A program made the translations under genes and the position numbers. Under the pieces are notes generated by a model. That model was not told the origin of the DNA, searched no databases, and saw only the letters and a program-made list of their open reading frames with translations. From Giardia muris (lineage: Eukaryota; Fornicata; Diplomonadida; Hexamitidae), in contig CM016925.1 of the NCBI GenBank assembly GCA_006247105.1, positions 62,001 to 126,000 of the forward strand: a DNA stretch of 64,000 nt. Reading direction: 5' to 3'. The first letter of the stretch is position 1, and each line of letters opens with the position of its first letter. Positions 26,810 to 36,241 of the stretch are shown here, one piece after another.

Positions 26810-29800
26810 ATGACTAACGACCGAAACCTTGATTGGAACAAGACGACGGGCCCGCTCCCTTATATGTGGGCGGACCTCGAGCTTCCGGTCTATGAGCTCA
26901 GCGAGATCTTCCTCCCCGTCGACATCTCCACAGCGCACTTCGCAACCTCTCGTACCTCCTTCCTCTCCGTCTTCGAGACAGAACTCAAGCCCGATGAGGC
27001 CCACAAGCAGTATGACGCGGTGGTCGAGGGGGCGACCTGTACCTTGGTCCCAGGTAACACGAAGGGTGGGCGGCGATCGATTGGAGATCTGGCAAAGGAT
27101 GTCGCAACCTTTGCAAGGTATGCAGACTCCCCACCCCTTTCCTCGCGTGCCGTCTTCGAACGGATACGGGGAGACCTTCAACGGGGGTCCGATAACCCGA
27201 AGCAAGCGATGCAAGCACTTCTATACTACTTGTTAGGAGTACGTTTAGACTTTACCTTGCCCCTGCCCCTCAATCCGGACGTCATCCTCTCGCGCGCGTT
27301 CCTCCTCGCGCTCTTTGAGGAGGGAAGCCTTTTGAAGCTGATTGTCTCCGGCTTCAGCGCGACGTGCAAGGAGTGCACGATAGCTCTCCACGATCTCAAG
27401 GCGGAGACGACGCAAAATGCGAGCAAGCAGCTCTCCCAGATCCTCATCCTTTACATGCAGGTCCTACACCTAGTCTTGACATCTTTGAACTTGCGTGGAA
27501 TCTCCATCTTCGAGCCCAAGGATGCCACGCCCATCTACAGCTATTCCAAGTACACCATCCTGATCATTCGTCCCCTCGCTGACCTCCTGATTGGCTTGGT
27601 GCAGGCGGACTCTACGCAGACCAACTCCACGTTCAACAACACGATTGCACGCTGTGTCGCCAGCTACCGGCCGATCGCCTTGATGCGGCAGGCGCTCATT
27701 GCATTTTTGGGCTGTTTGGGGGACCACAAACAAGCACGTAAGTGCCGTGTGTTGAAGGCCTCGATGAGATCAACCGACGACTCCCCAATATCCGTCTGCA
27801 AGTCTGTCAAACGACTCCCACCGCCACGCTTCCGGGGATATGTCAACCCGACGTCCTCTTTGATCCTTTCACTTGTCAAGTATTTTGAAGGGTCGTATAA
27901 GCCGAGGAGCATGCCAATGGCGAACGGGTCACAGAACCCGTATGCGGCCGCCGAGGTGGTGCGCCAGGCGCAGCAAGCCGCGGAGGCTCTGACGGCCTTC
28001 AGCTCGCGCCAGACCACGCGACGGAAGATGATGCCTGTCGGAGGTGTGAGCGAGGACTGCGCCAACAAGAGGGATGACACACTCATGGCGCTTTTTCAAT
28101 TACTCCCGAAGCCTGAGGTCCGTACCGGCCTTCTCTCGATCACGGAGCTGCATGGGGGACACCTGGCGATGAAGTTCAGTTGTGATGCACGTGACGCAAT
28201 CATGCCGAATACGCAAGGAGCGTCCATTGGTGGACAAAAGGATTACGAGGGGACCGAGGGAAACCTGACGAACACGTTTGGGAACTTCGTCGTCACTCAG
28301 GACTATCGCCTATATCAAAGCCGTGTCGAGCGCGGGCTGACGACGATCTTTCCCTTCTCAGGACGCCCGATTAAGAACGGGAACCTTCAATACTTCGAGG
28401 GCTGCCTTGATAAAGTCCTACATTTCAACTATAGTAGCGACCGTTTCTCTAGCCTTAAGAAGAAAGAAATCCTGAAGGTCTTCCAGAGCGCTTTGCCTCT
28501 TGATGTGCAACGAAGCATGCTGGCTCGTATTTCGAATGAGGAGGAGTACGACCCTGATAACCAGCTTTCTTGTCTGCTCCGTCATGTCGACATGACACGT
28601 TTCATCGCAGCCCTTCTACGCCTGATGCTTTGTAGCGTTCCACACACTCTTGAGGCCGTCTTGACAAGCAAAGTTGCATCGAATGCCGTGGGAGACGCTG
28701 TTAAGGGTCTCTTTTCGAATAACGCCGCCCCCTCCATCAGACACATTCGAGAATCGGTTCTGAAGAGCACCCTCCATACTCTCCTCATCCTTCAGTCCAA
28801 ATCGCGCCAGATGCACCCGACCTTCGGGTTATTCATCGCGAAGATCATCCAGCTCTGTAACGGGCGCGGTTGCGGGCTTGACGCCGTGATCGCGACGATG
28901 TCCCTCCCGGCCGCCGCATACATTATGGGGGCGGATACACGGACGCCAACGACCGGGACCTGCCTCTTTGCCGTAGGTGCGGTCCAAGGCCAAGGAGCTG
29001 GAGGGCATGGGAGTCGGCTAGTCCTTACGCCCGAGGAGGTTGCCGCAGATGCAACGGAGTTCATGCAGACACGGTTTGCGAAGGGGAACTTCCCTACCGA
29101 CTCCGTCATTGACCCCACGAAGCCCTTACATGCTCTCGCTTGTAGCCGACGGATCTTCTGTCTTTTGACGGCATCACGATGCTTCTATGGGTATGTGGCA
29201 CACTCTCCAGCACGGGCACAAGAGGCGATCGCACTCTACTCAAAGGTAAGCTCAAACTATATATCATGCATCCTTCAGTCATCAAATCCGAGTGTGAGCC
29301 AACAACAGACGCAGGCGGCACCCTCTTCTACGGGACCCGAGAACCTGAGTCAAACCACGGTCTTCTCGAAGGGCATTGGGAGGAAGGTGGGCGGGGGTGC
29401 GAATCAGCCGGGTACAGGGCAGCGAGGAGCTCCAATGACCTACATCCCGGGGAACCTGGCGAATATCATGGAGTTCCTACGTGGAGACAACAGTGTCAAC
29501 AACCCGGCGAACATCAACACGTCTGCGACGTTGACGTGCAGCTTCCCAGGATACCAGCTCTCGAAGGCTAATAATATTTCGTCAATAATCATCCTCCTCA
29601 AGATTGCGAAGCAGGTCCTTCCATTTGCGGGTGGGGAGGCGCGTGTCTATGGAATCTTCGAGCAGCAAGGCCTTCCGGCCTTTCGGGAGTATGTGACGAA
29701 GTTGATCTACCAATTGGCGGTCAGTCCATGTAGCGAGGATAGTTGGCGTTGGACTCGGGATGTCGTCTCCACGAACTGGCAAACGTTTGCGGCGTTGGAG

Positions 29801-29977
29801 CGGCGGGTCATGAACCAGTTTCTCGAGCGCTATGTCTTTCAGGAGCAGGGGGCTCTTCCAGATATGTACCGTTGGGCCTATGAAGCACCCGAGGGGATTC
29901 CTCTTGATACAATCGTCGAGGAGATCCTCGCCCTCAGCCAGATCAATGCGGGATGGCCATATCATCGGATCGTTTAA
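26810..29977 (+). CDS. Large protein of unknown function
   Basis: The 1,055-residue product starts MTNDRNLDWNK at an ATG preceded by aaacaaaat. An upstream extension of the frame lies inside DPM1 and has no ATG, so it was not used. It is rich in Leu/Ala helices, with a flexible Gly/Gln/Ser stretch near residues 855-915. No enzymatic motif or known domain was recognised. A scaffold, for example of the nuclear pore, would suit the helical content, but this is speculation. Confidence 0.8.
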   Translation: MTNDRNLDWNKTTGPLPYMWADLELPVYELSEIFLPVDISTAHFATSRTSFLSVFETELKPDEAHKQYDAVVEGATCTLVPGNTKGGRRSIGDLAKDVATFARYADSPPLSSRAVFERIRGDLQRGSDNPKQAMQALLYYLLGVRLDFTLPLPLNPDVILSRAFLLALFEEGSLLKLIVSGFSATCKECTIALHDLKAETTQNASKQLSQILILYMQVLHLVLTSLNLRGISIFEPKDATPIYSYSKYTILIIRPLADLLIGLVQADSTQTNSTFNNTIARCVASYRPIALMRQALIAFLGCLGDHKQARKCRVLKASMRSTDDSPISVCKSVKRLPPPRFRGYVNPTSSLILSLVKYFEGSYKPRSMPMANGSQNPYAAAEVVRQAQQAAEALTAFSSRQTTRRKMMPVGGVSEDCANKRDDTLMALFQLLPKPEVRTGLLSITELHGGHLAMKFSCDARDAIMPNTQGASIGGQKDYEGTEGNLTNTFGNFVVTQDYRLYQSRVERGLTTIFPFSGRPIKNGNLQYFEGCLDKVLHFNYSSDRFSSLKKKEILKVFQSALPLDVQRSMLARISNEEEYDPDNQLSCLLRHVDMTRFIAALLRLMLCSVPHTLEAVLTSKVASNAVGDAVKGLFSNNAAPSIRHIRESVLKSTLHTLLILQSKSRQMHPTFGLFIAKIIQLCNGRGCGLDAVIATMSLPAAAYIMGADTRTPTTGTCLFAVGAVQGQGAGGHGSRLVLTPEEVAADATEFMQTRFAKGNFPTDSVIDPTKPLHALACSRRIFCLLTASRCFYGYVAHSPARAQEAIALYSKVSSNYISCILQSSNPSVSQQQTQAAPSSTGPENLSQTTVFSKGIGRKVGGGANQPGTGQRGAPMTYIPGNLANIMEFLRGDNSVNNPANINTSATLTCSFPGYQLSKANNISSIIILLKIAKQVLPFAGGEARVYGIFEQQGLPAFREYVTKLIYQLAVSPCSEDSWRWTRDVVSTNWQTFAALERRVMNQFLERYVFQEQGALPDMYRWAYEAPEGIPLDTIVEEILALSQINAGWPYHRIV

Positions 29978-30028
29978 ACCAAGACAATGTTGAGATGATA
30001 AGGATGATGGGGGACGGACGAAATTAGA

Positions 30029-30241
30029 ATGAATGGTTCTTCGATGGAGACGGAAGGGAGTTTAACTCAGCTATTGGGACGGCGTGTCAGAATCACACTG
30101 GTGGACGGGTGGGTAGAAGGCCTTCTACATTCGGTGGATCATTTTCTTAATCTTGTCGTCGAGGCGTGTGAGACGTCTGAGGGGGCGATGCGTGTGTGTG
30201 TCATCCGTGGAGGCTCCATCGTCGCCTTAGTGGAGAAGTAA
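30029..30241 (+). CDS. LSm/Sm-like protein
   Basis: The 70-residue protein shows the Sm fold pattern: LLGRRVRITLVDGWVEGLL (Sm1, with the DG turn), then VDHFLNLVVEAC, and Sm2 as VIRGGSIVALV. Such proteins form heptameric rings on U-rich RNA in snRNPs or LSm complexes. Which subunit it is cannot be decided by eye. TatD begins two bases after its stop. Confidence 0.85.
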   Translation: MNGSSMETEGSLTQLLGRRVRITLVDGWVEGLLHSVDHFLNLVVEACETSEGAMRVCVIRGGSIVALVEK

Positions 30242-30243
30242 AT
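30237..30243 (+). terminator. Polyadenylation-type signal spanning the LSm stop
   Basis: AGTAAAT includes the TAA stop and abuts the TatD ATG at 30244. The LSm transcript must therefore end inside the TatD coding region. Confidence 0.55.
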
Positions 30244-31008
30244 ATGCTTTCGGACGCTCATTGTCATTTCTCCCCGACGTTTCGAGACAAATGGTTCTCG
30301 ACGTCTTGCCGATACTTGATAAACGCGACGGGACCAAGCCAATTTGCTGAGCTCAAAGGCTTCCGCCAAGACCATGATAACGTTCGCGTTGGGTACGGTC
30401 TACATCCCTACTATCTCTCAGACGCGGAAAGTCCCTCCTCCCTCCTTATCTTATTGCGTCAGTACTTAGAGGAGGACTCTACAGCCTTTGTCGGAGAGAT
30501 CGGACTGGATACTCGTCCTAACGCCATTGATGACTATTCCCTCGATCTACAGCTCGAGTTCTTCCGCCCTCAGCTGCAGTTGGCGTTCGCACTCGATCGT
30601 ATGGTAACGATTCATATCATTTCAAGAAAGCCCGGACTTTGGCCTATTCTCATCAATGAGTTCAAAGAAGCATCTAGACAATACCCAAAGTATCAAGGTG
30701 CCGTCATCCTGCATGCATTTAATGGGTCAGCAGACGTCTTTGAACAGCTCGGACAGGCACTCTCCGGCTGTAAGGCACGCCTCTACAACTCGGTCTCCCA
30801 TTTCCAACTTGATAGCAAATATGCACCAGCCTCTATTCGGGCTGCTGGTCCAACGCGTACTCTTATTGAGACGGATTGGTACCGTCCAGATCTTGACGAT
30901 TGGAATGACCTGATTGAAAAGGCACTCAAACTCGTATCGGATGTCTTTGGGATTGACCGTGATGAAGCACTACTCTTGACAGCGCGGAACTGGGAACAGT
31001 TGAATTAA
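30244..31008 (+). CDS. TatD-family metal-dependent nuclease
   Basis: The 254-residue protein carries the TatD/amidohydrolase metal ligands in order: DAHCH (residues 4-8), VGEIGLD, HII, LHAFNG and ETDWYRPD. TatD enzymes are exonucleases acting on DNA in repair or degradation. The ATG at 30244 sits two bases after the LSm stop; an upstream extension has a start only inside the LSm gene and was rejected. Confidence 0.88.
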   Translation: MLSDAHCHFSPTFRDKWFSTSCRYLINATGPSQFAELKGFRQDHDNVRVGYGLHPYYLSDAESPSSLLILLRQYLEEDSTAFVGEIGLDTRPNAIDDYSLDLQLEFFRPQLQLAFALDRMVTIHIISRKPGLWPILINEFKEASRQYPKYQGAVILHAFNGSADVFEQLGQALSGCKARLYNSVSHFQLDSKYAPASIRAAGPTRTLIETDWYRPDLDDWNDLIEKALKLVSDVFGIDRDEALLLTARNWEQLN

Positions 31009-31024
31009 GGGAAAGGTGAACGTT

Positions 31025-31789
31025 TTACTTGAACACTTCCATGAGAGACTCCACAGCCCTATCGCACGCCGGACACTTCGTGACTTGCTCCTTCTCGCTA
31101 CACTCCTTGCAGATGACATAGTGCTTGCATGGCATGCAGACTAGGTTCGGGGCATTCGTTCGACACTTGACGCACTTCGTATACTTCTTCGAATTGAGCA
31201 ACTTACGAATCTCGCTGAGACACTTCTCGAGGGAGCGATTCAGCTGCTCTTCGGTGATTTCCGTCCCCTGCTCAATCCCCGAGCACGATAGTGAATAGAA
31301 GGCCTCAAAGAAGGACCTGAAGATTGCCATGTTATGGCTCTTGACCTCCGCCTGCTGTGCCTTCTTCGCCATCTCGCTATATGTCGCTGCAACGCGCTGA
31401 CGGAGCTGCTCCATGTCCTTCTCGTCCATCGTCTCGATCGTCCTCAGACGAAGCATCTTGGATGCCTCGAATTGCTTGGACTTGGAAGCATGATTAAGAG
31501 CGGATAGGTTATTCCCATCACGAAGACGTCCCTCCTTTTCAAAAAGAGCCGTGAGAAGCTCGATGTCCCCATTCTTCGCCGCATAGACCATAGCGAAGGA
31601 GCCATCCTTAGCAACCATCCCTGCCTCCTTCTCGACAAGCAAGAGAGCGGCCTTCGTGTGCTTGTTCTCGGCTGCCCACATGAGCGCCGTCTTGCCGGCA
31701 TCGTCGACGAGTCGGGCCTCTCCTTCGAGTAAGGCCGCGACCTTGGCCTCGTCACCATTCTTCGCAGCATCGATAAGTGTCCCAGTCAT
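31025..31789 (-). CDS. Ankyrin-repeat protein with C-terminal RING finger
   Basis: The 254-residue protein has three to four N-terminal ankyrin repeats (GKTALMWAAENKH, GSFAMVYAAKNGD), a helical middle, and a C-terminal C3HC4-like RING (CVKC, CMPCKHYVICKEC, CPAC). The architecture matches the RING proteins at 1-759 and 51617-52794 but the sequence is clearly diverged, so it is an older, single-copy relative embedded among housekeeping genes. A ubiquitin-ligase role is a family inference. The ATG at 31789 is clear. Confidence 0.88.
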   Translation of the reverse strand: MTGTLIDAAKNGDEAKVAALLEGEARLVDDAGKTALMWAAENKHTKAALLLVEKEAGMVAKDGSFAMVYAAKNGDIELLTALFEKEGRLRDGNNLSALNHASKSKQFEASKMLRLRTIETMDEKDMEQLRQRVAATYSEMAKKAQQAEVKSHNMAIFRSFFEAFYSLSCSGIEQGTEITEEQLNRSLEKCLSEIRKLLNSKKYTKCVKCRTNAPNLVCMPCKHYVICKECSEKEQVTKCPACDRAVESLMEVFK

Positions 31790-31875
31790 GTTCTCAACTT
31801 TTTTTCGATAGGACCCAGATTAGTTCACTTATTTGAACCAGGAGGAATGAAGGCAGATTGGGGGCGTTTCAGGGC

Positions 31876-33432
31876 TTAGTCGAGCTCGTACATCTTGGCG
31901 GTCGTTATCTCAAGGAGCTCAGTGGTCAACCCACTGGCCTTGACCCAACGAACGAATGCCTCCTTGCAATGAGTCTCGAAGGCTGCTCGCTGCTCGTCTG
32001 TGATAGACGTGTCCCGGATTTTCTTACTTAAGGCCACGAGCTTCTCCGAGCGCTCCTTCATCGTCTGACGGAAGACCAACGGCAAGATCAAGGGGAGAGC
32101 CTTTGTTTCTCCTTCAAGTACCTTCGACTCGAAGGGGACGAGAGCTGTGCAGTATGTTTTCGGGTCTATATATGTCAGGGTCTCCGAGATCCCAATCCCC
32201 AAGGGGCCAAAGGCTCGAATCTCGAAGTTCTCGCCTTGTTGGCATAGGTCAACCAAGTGCTGGGCTTCAAGCATACTATCGAGGGAGGGGTAGACGTAGT
32301 TGTACGGGGCAACCTTGTTCGTCTTGTTGTTGCAGTCATGCACGCAACTCGTACGACAAGTGACATGGAATAGGCAGTCCTCGACAGAATTGACCTTGAA
32401 GGCGTTACATAGAGATGAGAGCGTCATCCGCATGCATTGACAGACGGTTAGCGTGCCGGAGACGGTTCCAAGGACGACCTTCACGTTTCGACACCCTGCA
32501 ATCAGGACGTGGGAGCATGGGGTGATGACGAAGACGGTACAATTGCTACACCCAGTGATGACAAGGGTTGATGGTGCATGGCTTGGCGAGCCGAAGACCC
32601 CAACCCCGGCTTTTGAAAGCCCTTTTAGTAATATGTGGTTATTTTTCTTATCGTAAGAATAGCTGTTGGCGGGACCAAGCGACGAGCTTAGACTAACATC
32701 TGCCAGGATGCTTGGCCCAAAGGTGCGGCCAGCAGAGTCTCCAATCGATGAGATGATAACGGCCCCACAGTCGTAATCGATGGTGTTGAAGAAGTTGGAG
32801 AGGCTAGTCGTTACTTTGAGGATCGTGTCTCCTACGGAGACTCCGAATGCCTCGCAGAATTGTTCCAAGAACGACTTCGAAGAGGTAGGATCCGAAGAGA
32901 AGAGATAACTCAACCCATTGATCGCCTCTGCGGTGATCACCATCCCATTGGCGCTCACGGTACCCGCGTGTAACGACTCCTGCTCCAAGCAAAGGGCCGC
33001 AAGAAGCACGTTCGAGTTCAAGGAGAAATAGCTATGCATCCCAGTCGCGAAGTCATCTCCGCCTTGCCGCGCTGGCCATGAGTCGTCGGTGGCCAGCGTA
33101 GACTTCTTCGACGACATCGTATGTCTAAAGACCAGACAGAAGAGAAAGACGATAAGTCGGTGAGCCGTTGGGGCAAGAGAAGCCTCGGCCCCTTGATCGC
33201 TTCCCACTAGTCCGGCTTCGAAGAGGCGGAAGAGAAGCTCTGCTTCTTGCGGCTTAAGAAGGCAATAGTCTGAAGCGATCTTCGTCCAAAGCGCCTGAGT
33301 CATCAGCCCATGAGTGTCCGTGGCCGCCGTCAGGCACAGCGCCGCAATGCTTGGAAACATCTCCAAGGACAGCTGCGTCTTCCCGCTGATGCTGAATAGG
33401 GTCAGAAACACGGCCTCCTCACGGAATTGCAT
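31876..33432 (-). CDS. TBCCD1: TBCC domain-containing protein 1
   Basis: The 518-residue protein has a helical N-terminal half and a right-handed beta-helix TBCC domain in the second half, recognised by repeated short strands (VITGCSNCTVFVI, CSHVLIAGCRNVKVVL, CQCMRMTLSSLCNAF) and the following APYNYVYPSL segment typical of TBCCD1. TBCCD1 family members act at centrosomes and basal bodies in positioning and flagellar organisation, which would fit an eight-flagellum cell. Its ATG is 16 bp from that of the divergent nuclease gene. Confidence 0.85.
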   Translation of the reverse strand: MQFREEAVFLTLFSISGKTQLSLEMFPSIAALCLTAATDTHGLMTQALWTKIASDYCLLKPQEAELLFRLFEAGLVGSDQGAEASLAPTAHRLIVFLFCLVFRHTMSSKKSTLATDDSWPARQGGDDFATGMHSYFSLNSNVLLAALCLEQESLHAGTVSANGMVITAEAINGLSYLFSSDPTSSKSFLEQFCEAFGVSVGDTILKVTTSLSNFFNTIDYDCGAVIISSIGDSAGRTFGPSILADVSLSSSLGPANSYSYDKKNNHILLKGLSKAGVGVFGSPSHAPSTLVITGCSNCTVFVITPCSHVLIAGCRNVKVVLGTVSGTLTVCQCMRMTLSSLCNAFKVNSVEDCLFHVTCRTSCVHDCNNKTNKVAPYNYVYPSLDSMLEAQHLVDLCQQGENFEIRAFGPLGIGISETLTYIDPKTYCTALVPFESKVLEGETKALPLILPLVFRQTMKERSEKLVALSKKIRDTSITDEQRAAFETHCKEAFVRWVKASGLTTELLEITTAKMYELD

Positions 33433-33448
33433 TCGTAAAAAGGAACAA
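33433..33448. promoter_or_regulatory. Bidirectional promoter, TBCCD1/INTS11-like
   Basis: Sixteen A-rich bases (cgtaaaaaggaacaaa) separate the two divergent ATGs. Confidence 0.55.
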
Positions 33449-35215
33449 ATGGTTGGTGTCCGAAACTGCTATGATCTTCTCGTCATCCCGCTTGGGATGG
33501 CGCCGCGCATCGGAAACTCCTGCTTCCTCGTCGTCGTCGGCGAGGCCGTCTCATTCCTCCTTGACTGTGGGCTCCGCACCTCGGCTCCCGATGGAGAACG
33601 GATCCCGGCCTTTGAACACTCAGTCCTTCAGAGTATGGGCTACTCCCTCGCCCGGGACCTCGATTTCATCATCCTATCGCATGCCCACTTCGATCATAGT
33701 GGGGCATTGCCGTTCCTTTACTCAATGTACCCGGGCTTTAGTCGCCCCGTGTACACGACGGTCGCCACGAAATTCCTCTTACCGCAGATGTATGCAGACT
33801 ATGACCGGGTCTCGGAGACGGGTAACTCGAGCAATTCTCATATTGAGAGGACAGCACGTTCGGCTCAAGCCCGTGCAAGCGTCCTGGACCGCCTCGAGAC
33901 AAAGCCGATCAACGTGAGTTTTCTAGCAGACCTTTCTCCAACGAACCGCAGTGCTACTGACCCTCCACCTCGTGTGCATGTCACCTTCTCAAATGCTGGC
34001 CATATCATCGGAGCCGTCATCACGACCGTCGAGGTAGAGGGCATGGCAAAGGTCGTGTACACGGGTGATTACAACACGAGCGCCCGTGCGACGCTTCCAG
34101 CGGCGACACTTCCAGCCTGTGCAGTTGGGGCGGACGTCTTTATCACCGAGACCACGTACTGCAACATCTCGCGACGCCCAAGCTTCTATCGCGATGCCCT
34201 CCAGCTCGCAGATATCGGGCAAACTGTTCGCAAGGGAAATCGGGTGTTGATCCCAACTTCTGCCATGGGGCTGTGCCAGGACATCATCGTCAAGATTTGG
34301 AGCTTCTGGGAGCGCTTCTCCTTATCGGCTGAACGACTTATGCTTGGAACTGGTCTGATCAAGCACATGACTGACGCTCAACGGGTCCTTGGAAACTATG
34401 CCCTTGATACCACACCCTTCACAAGCTTGCCCATCTATCACCGGATGGATCCTTTCGACCGTAGTCGTGTACAAGGAAGCTCATCCCAGTGGTGCGTGAT
34501 CTGTGCTCCAAACCAGACGAAATCCGGGGTGACTCTCGACTGCTTCGTTCAGCTCGCAGATGATCCGAACGCACTTGTCGCATATCCTGGGCACATGCCT
34601 CTTATGGGGTATAATTGGCGTGTTATGACAAAGACGGCGAAGCAACTGACATTTGACGGTCTCAAGCAGCCAAAGGACATTCATTGCCGTGCTACACATC
34701 TCGCATTCAATGCGCACGTCGATTTCAATGGTCTTGTGCGAGTAATCGAGTTTCTTGATCCTCGGGCCGTTCTCCTTATTCACAACACAGCAATCGACAA
34801 CGTTGTCCGTTTTAGTCAGCTTCTTGAGCATTATTACGGCGGGCGAAAGGTCATCTGCGTTGGGAACGAAAACACGCCAATATTGGCGGTTCCCTTACGC
34901 GGGAGTGGCCGTCCACGACGAGCGTACTTGCATCAACGGGAGAACGCGTTCTTGACCACTGTGCAACCGGAAAAGCGCACAGGAGCTTCGATCTATCGCG
35001 CAGAGTTCTCCGAGAGCCTAGAAGCCATTCTCGTTCGTCTTGCTCTTCAAGGGCTTATCGCTCAACGGGTAGGTTCTGTCAAGATCGATGATACCCTACG
35101 AGATATGTATCGCATTGGGGAGGCGTATTACCTGTGCTCTAACGCCGTAGGAGGCGTGACAGCTCAATGGGTAGGAGGCCCAGAAGATGGAAAGCTCCTT
35201 CTGGCTAATCATTGA
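33449..35215 (+). CDS. Metallo-beta-lactamase/beta-CASP RNA endonuclease (INTS11/CPSF73 type)
   Basis: The 588-residue product has SHAHFDHSG (residues 77-85, the HxHxDH metal site), NAGHIIG, and VYTGDYN for the third and fourth metallo-beta-lactamase motifs. Beta-CASP motifs are ITETTY, NAHVDFNGL and LLIHN. VYTGDYN and the spacing resemble Integrator subunit 11 more than CPSF73. Such enzymes cleave pre-mRNA or snRNA 3' ends in the nucleus. The ATG at 33449 follows aggaacaaa; the frame extending into TBCCD1 was rejected. Confidence 0.87.
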   Translation: MVGVRNCYDLLVIPLGMAPRIGNSCFLVVVGEAVSFLLDCGLRTSAPDGERIPAFEHSVLQSMGYSLARDLDFIILSHAHFDHSGALPFLYSMYPGFSRPVYTTVATKFLLPQMYADYDRVSETGNSSNSHIERTARSAQARASVLDRLETKPINVSFLADLSPTNRSATDPPPRVHVTFSNAGHIIGAVITTVEVEGMAKVVYTGDYNTSARATLPAATLPACAVGADVFITETTYCNISRRPSFYRDALQLADIGQTVRKGNRVLIPTSAMGLCQDIIVKIWSFWERFSLSAERLMLGTGLIKHMTDAQRVLGNYALDTTPFTSLPIYHRMDPFDRSRVQGSSSQWCVICAPNQTKSGVTLDCFVQLADDPNALVAYPGHMPLMGYNWRVMTKTAKQLTFDGLKQPKDIHCRATHLAFNAHVDFNGLVRVIEFLDPRAVLLIHNTAIDNVVRFSQLLEHYYGGRKVICVGNENTPILAVPLRGSGRPRRAYLHQRENAFLTTVQPEKRTGASIYRAEFSESLEAILVRLALQGLIAQRVGSVKIDDTLRDMYRIGEAYYLCSNAVGGVTAQWVGGPEDGKLLLANH

Positions 35216-35248
35216 ACTGAGACCGGGTGATACTGGCCATTTCCCTTT

Positions 35249-35955
35249 ATGCGTATACAATACCAGTCCTCTTCCCCTTGAAAATACCTCAGTCTTCTTA
35301 TCTTGCTCCAAATACTACTACTAATATCTTAGTGCGACTGAGAACAGCAAACAAAGAGAACTATGTCTTTAATCCGGATACGAAGCGCTACCCGAACGGT
35401 GACACAGAGCTGATCGTCGCGGCGAAGAACAACGACATCAACGCGGTCCGCGTCCTTATCGGTCAGGCAACTCAGGTTAACAACCGCAGGAAGACGGCCC
35501 TCATCTGCGCGACCGAGCGCAATCACTTCGGCTGTGTTCGTGAGCTCGCGCCCCGTGAAAGCGGGATGACGGACTACGACGGGATGTCAGCCCTGATGTA
35601 TGCCGCGTCTTACGGGCTTCGTGAGATAGTCGCCCTCCTGATTCCTTCTGAGAAGCGCCTCTCCAGGCCACGGGATGGTGGGACGGCACTCATGGCTGCG
35701 GCTTCGAATGGCCACTACGAGTGCGTCTCCCAGCTCTTGGAGCACGAGCAAAGGATGCAGGCCTACGACGGCTCGACGGCCCTCATCCTCGCGGTCAAGT
35801 TCAACCGGAGGAACGTCGCGCAAAAGCTCTTCAGTGCGGAACTCGATATCTCAGATTCCTTCGGAAAGACACCCGAAGATTGGGCCGCTGAGCTAAACCG
35901 CAGGACGATCCTCGAGGACATCAAGGCCTACAAGGACACGCACGGGATCATGTGA
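35249..35955 (+). CDS. Ankyrin-repeat protein, probably with one small 5' intron
   Basis: The ankyrin frame is open from about 35227 but its only in-frame initiator upstream is a GTG. Ankyrin repeats run through the whole product (TELIVAAKNNDINAVRVL, KTALICATERNH, MSALMYAASYGL, GTALMAAASNGH, STALILAVKFNR). Joining ATG-C (35249-35252) to 35348 restores an in-frame start: MPNKENYVFNPDTKRY, 203 residues. Without splicing, the first in-frame ATG falls inside the second repeat. An ATG at 35363 is out of frame. The function is probably protein binding. It follows the INTS11-like gene by 33 bp. Confidence 0.7.
35253..35347 (+). other. Candidate 95-nt cis-spliced intron
   Basis: It begins GTATAC and ends ctgagaacag. 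Known Giardia introns start GTATGT-like and end with a fused branch point/3' site resembling CTRACACACAG. The interval is A/T-richer than the flanking exons and its removal places the ankyrin frame behind an ATG. Confidence 0.35.
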
Positions 35956-35959
35956 ATGA

Positions 35960-35966
35960 AGTGAAT
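35960..35966 (+). terminator. Polyadenylation-type signal after the ankyrin gene
   Basis: AGTGAAT starts five bases after the TGA stop. Confidence 0.5.
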
Positions 35967-36071
35967 CTGTTTGGGCTGTTGGACCGGAGAACGCCCACAT
36001 ACACACTTCGATGCTTCTCGGTGGGTCCAGAGGCCGGGAATACCCAATGGATGAGGACATACAGGCATCTC

Positions 36072-36232
36072 CAGAGGGGATGAGGAGTGACTGCGTAGGA
36101 TCCCTCGCCCCTCTCCAGAGAACGAGGAGAGAAGCCTCTAACTCTACTTCCTGTCCTGCACTCACCTTCCGGACTGATGGGCAGGACTGAAGACCCTCCT
36201 CATGCTCGTTGAAGCCCTTGGGTCGTCATCCA
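36072..36232 (-). repeat. Dispersed ~160 bp repeat, copy 2 (inverted)
   Basis: The reverse complement matches 848-1011, including gttctctggagaggggc and the caagggcttcaacgag end. It lies just 3' of the kinase gene. Confidence 0.75.
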
Positions 36233-36241
36233 GGACTCGGA

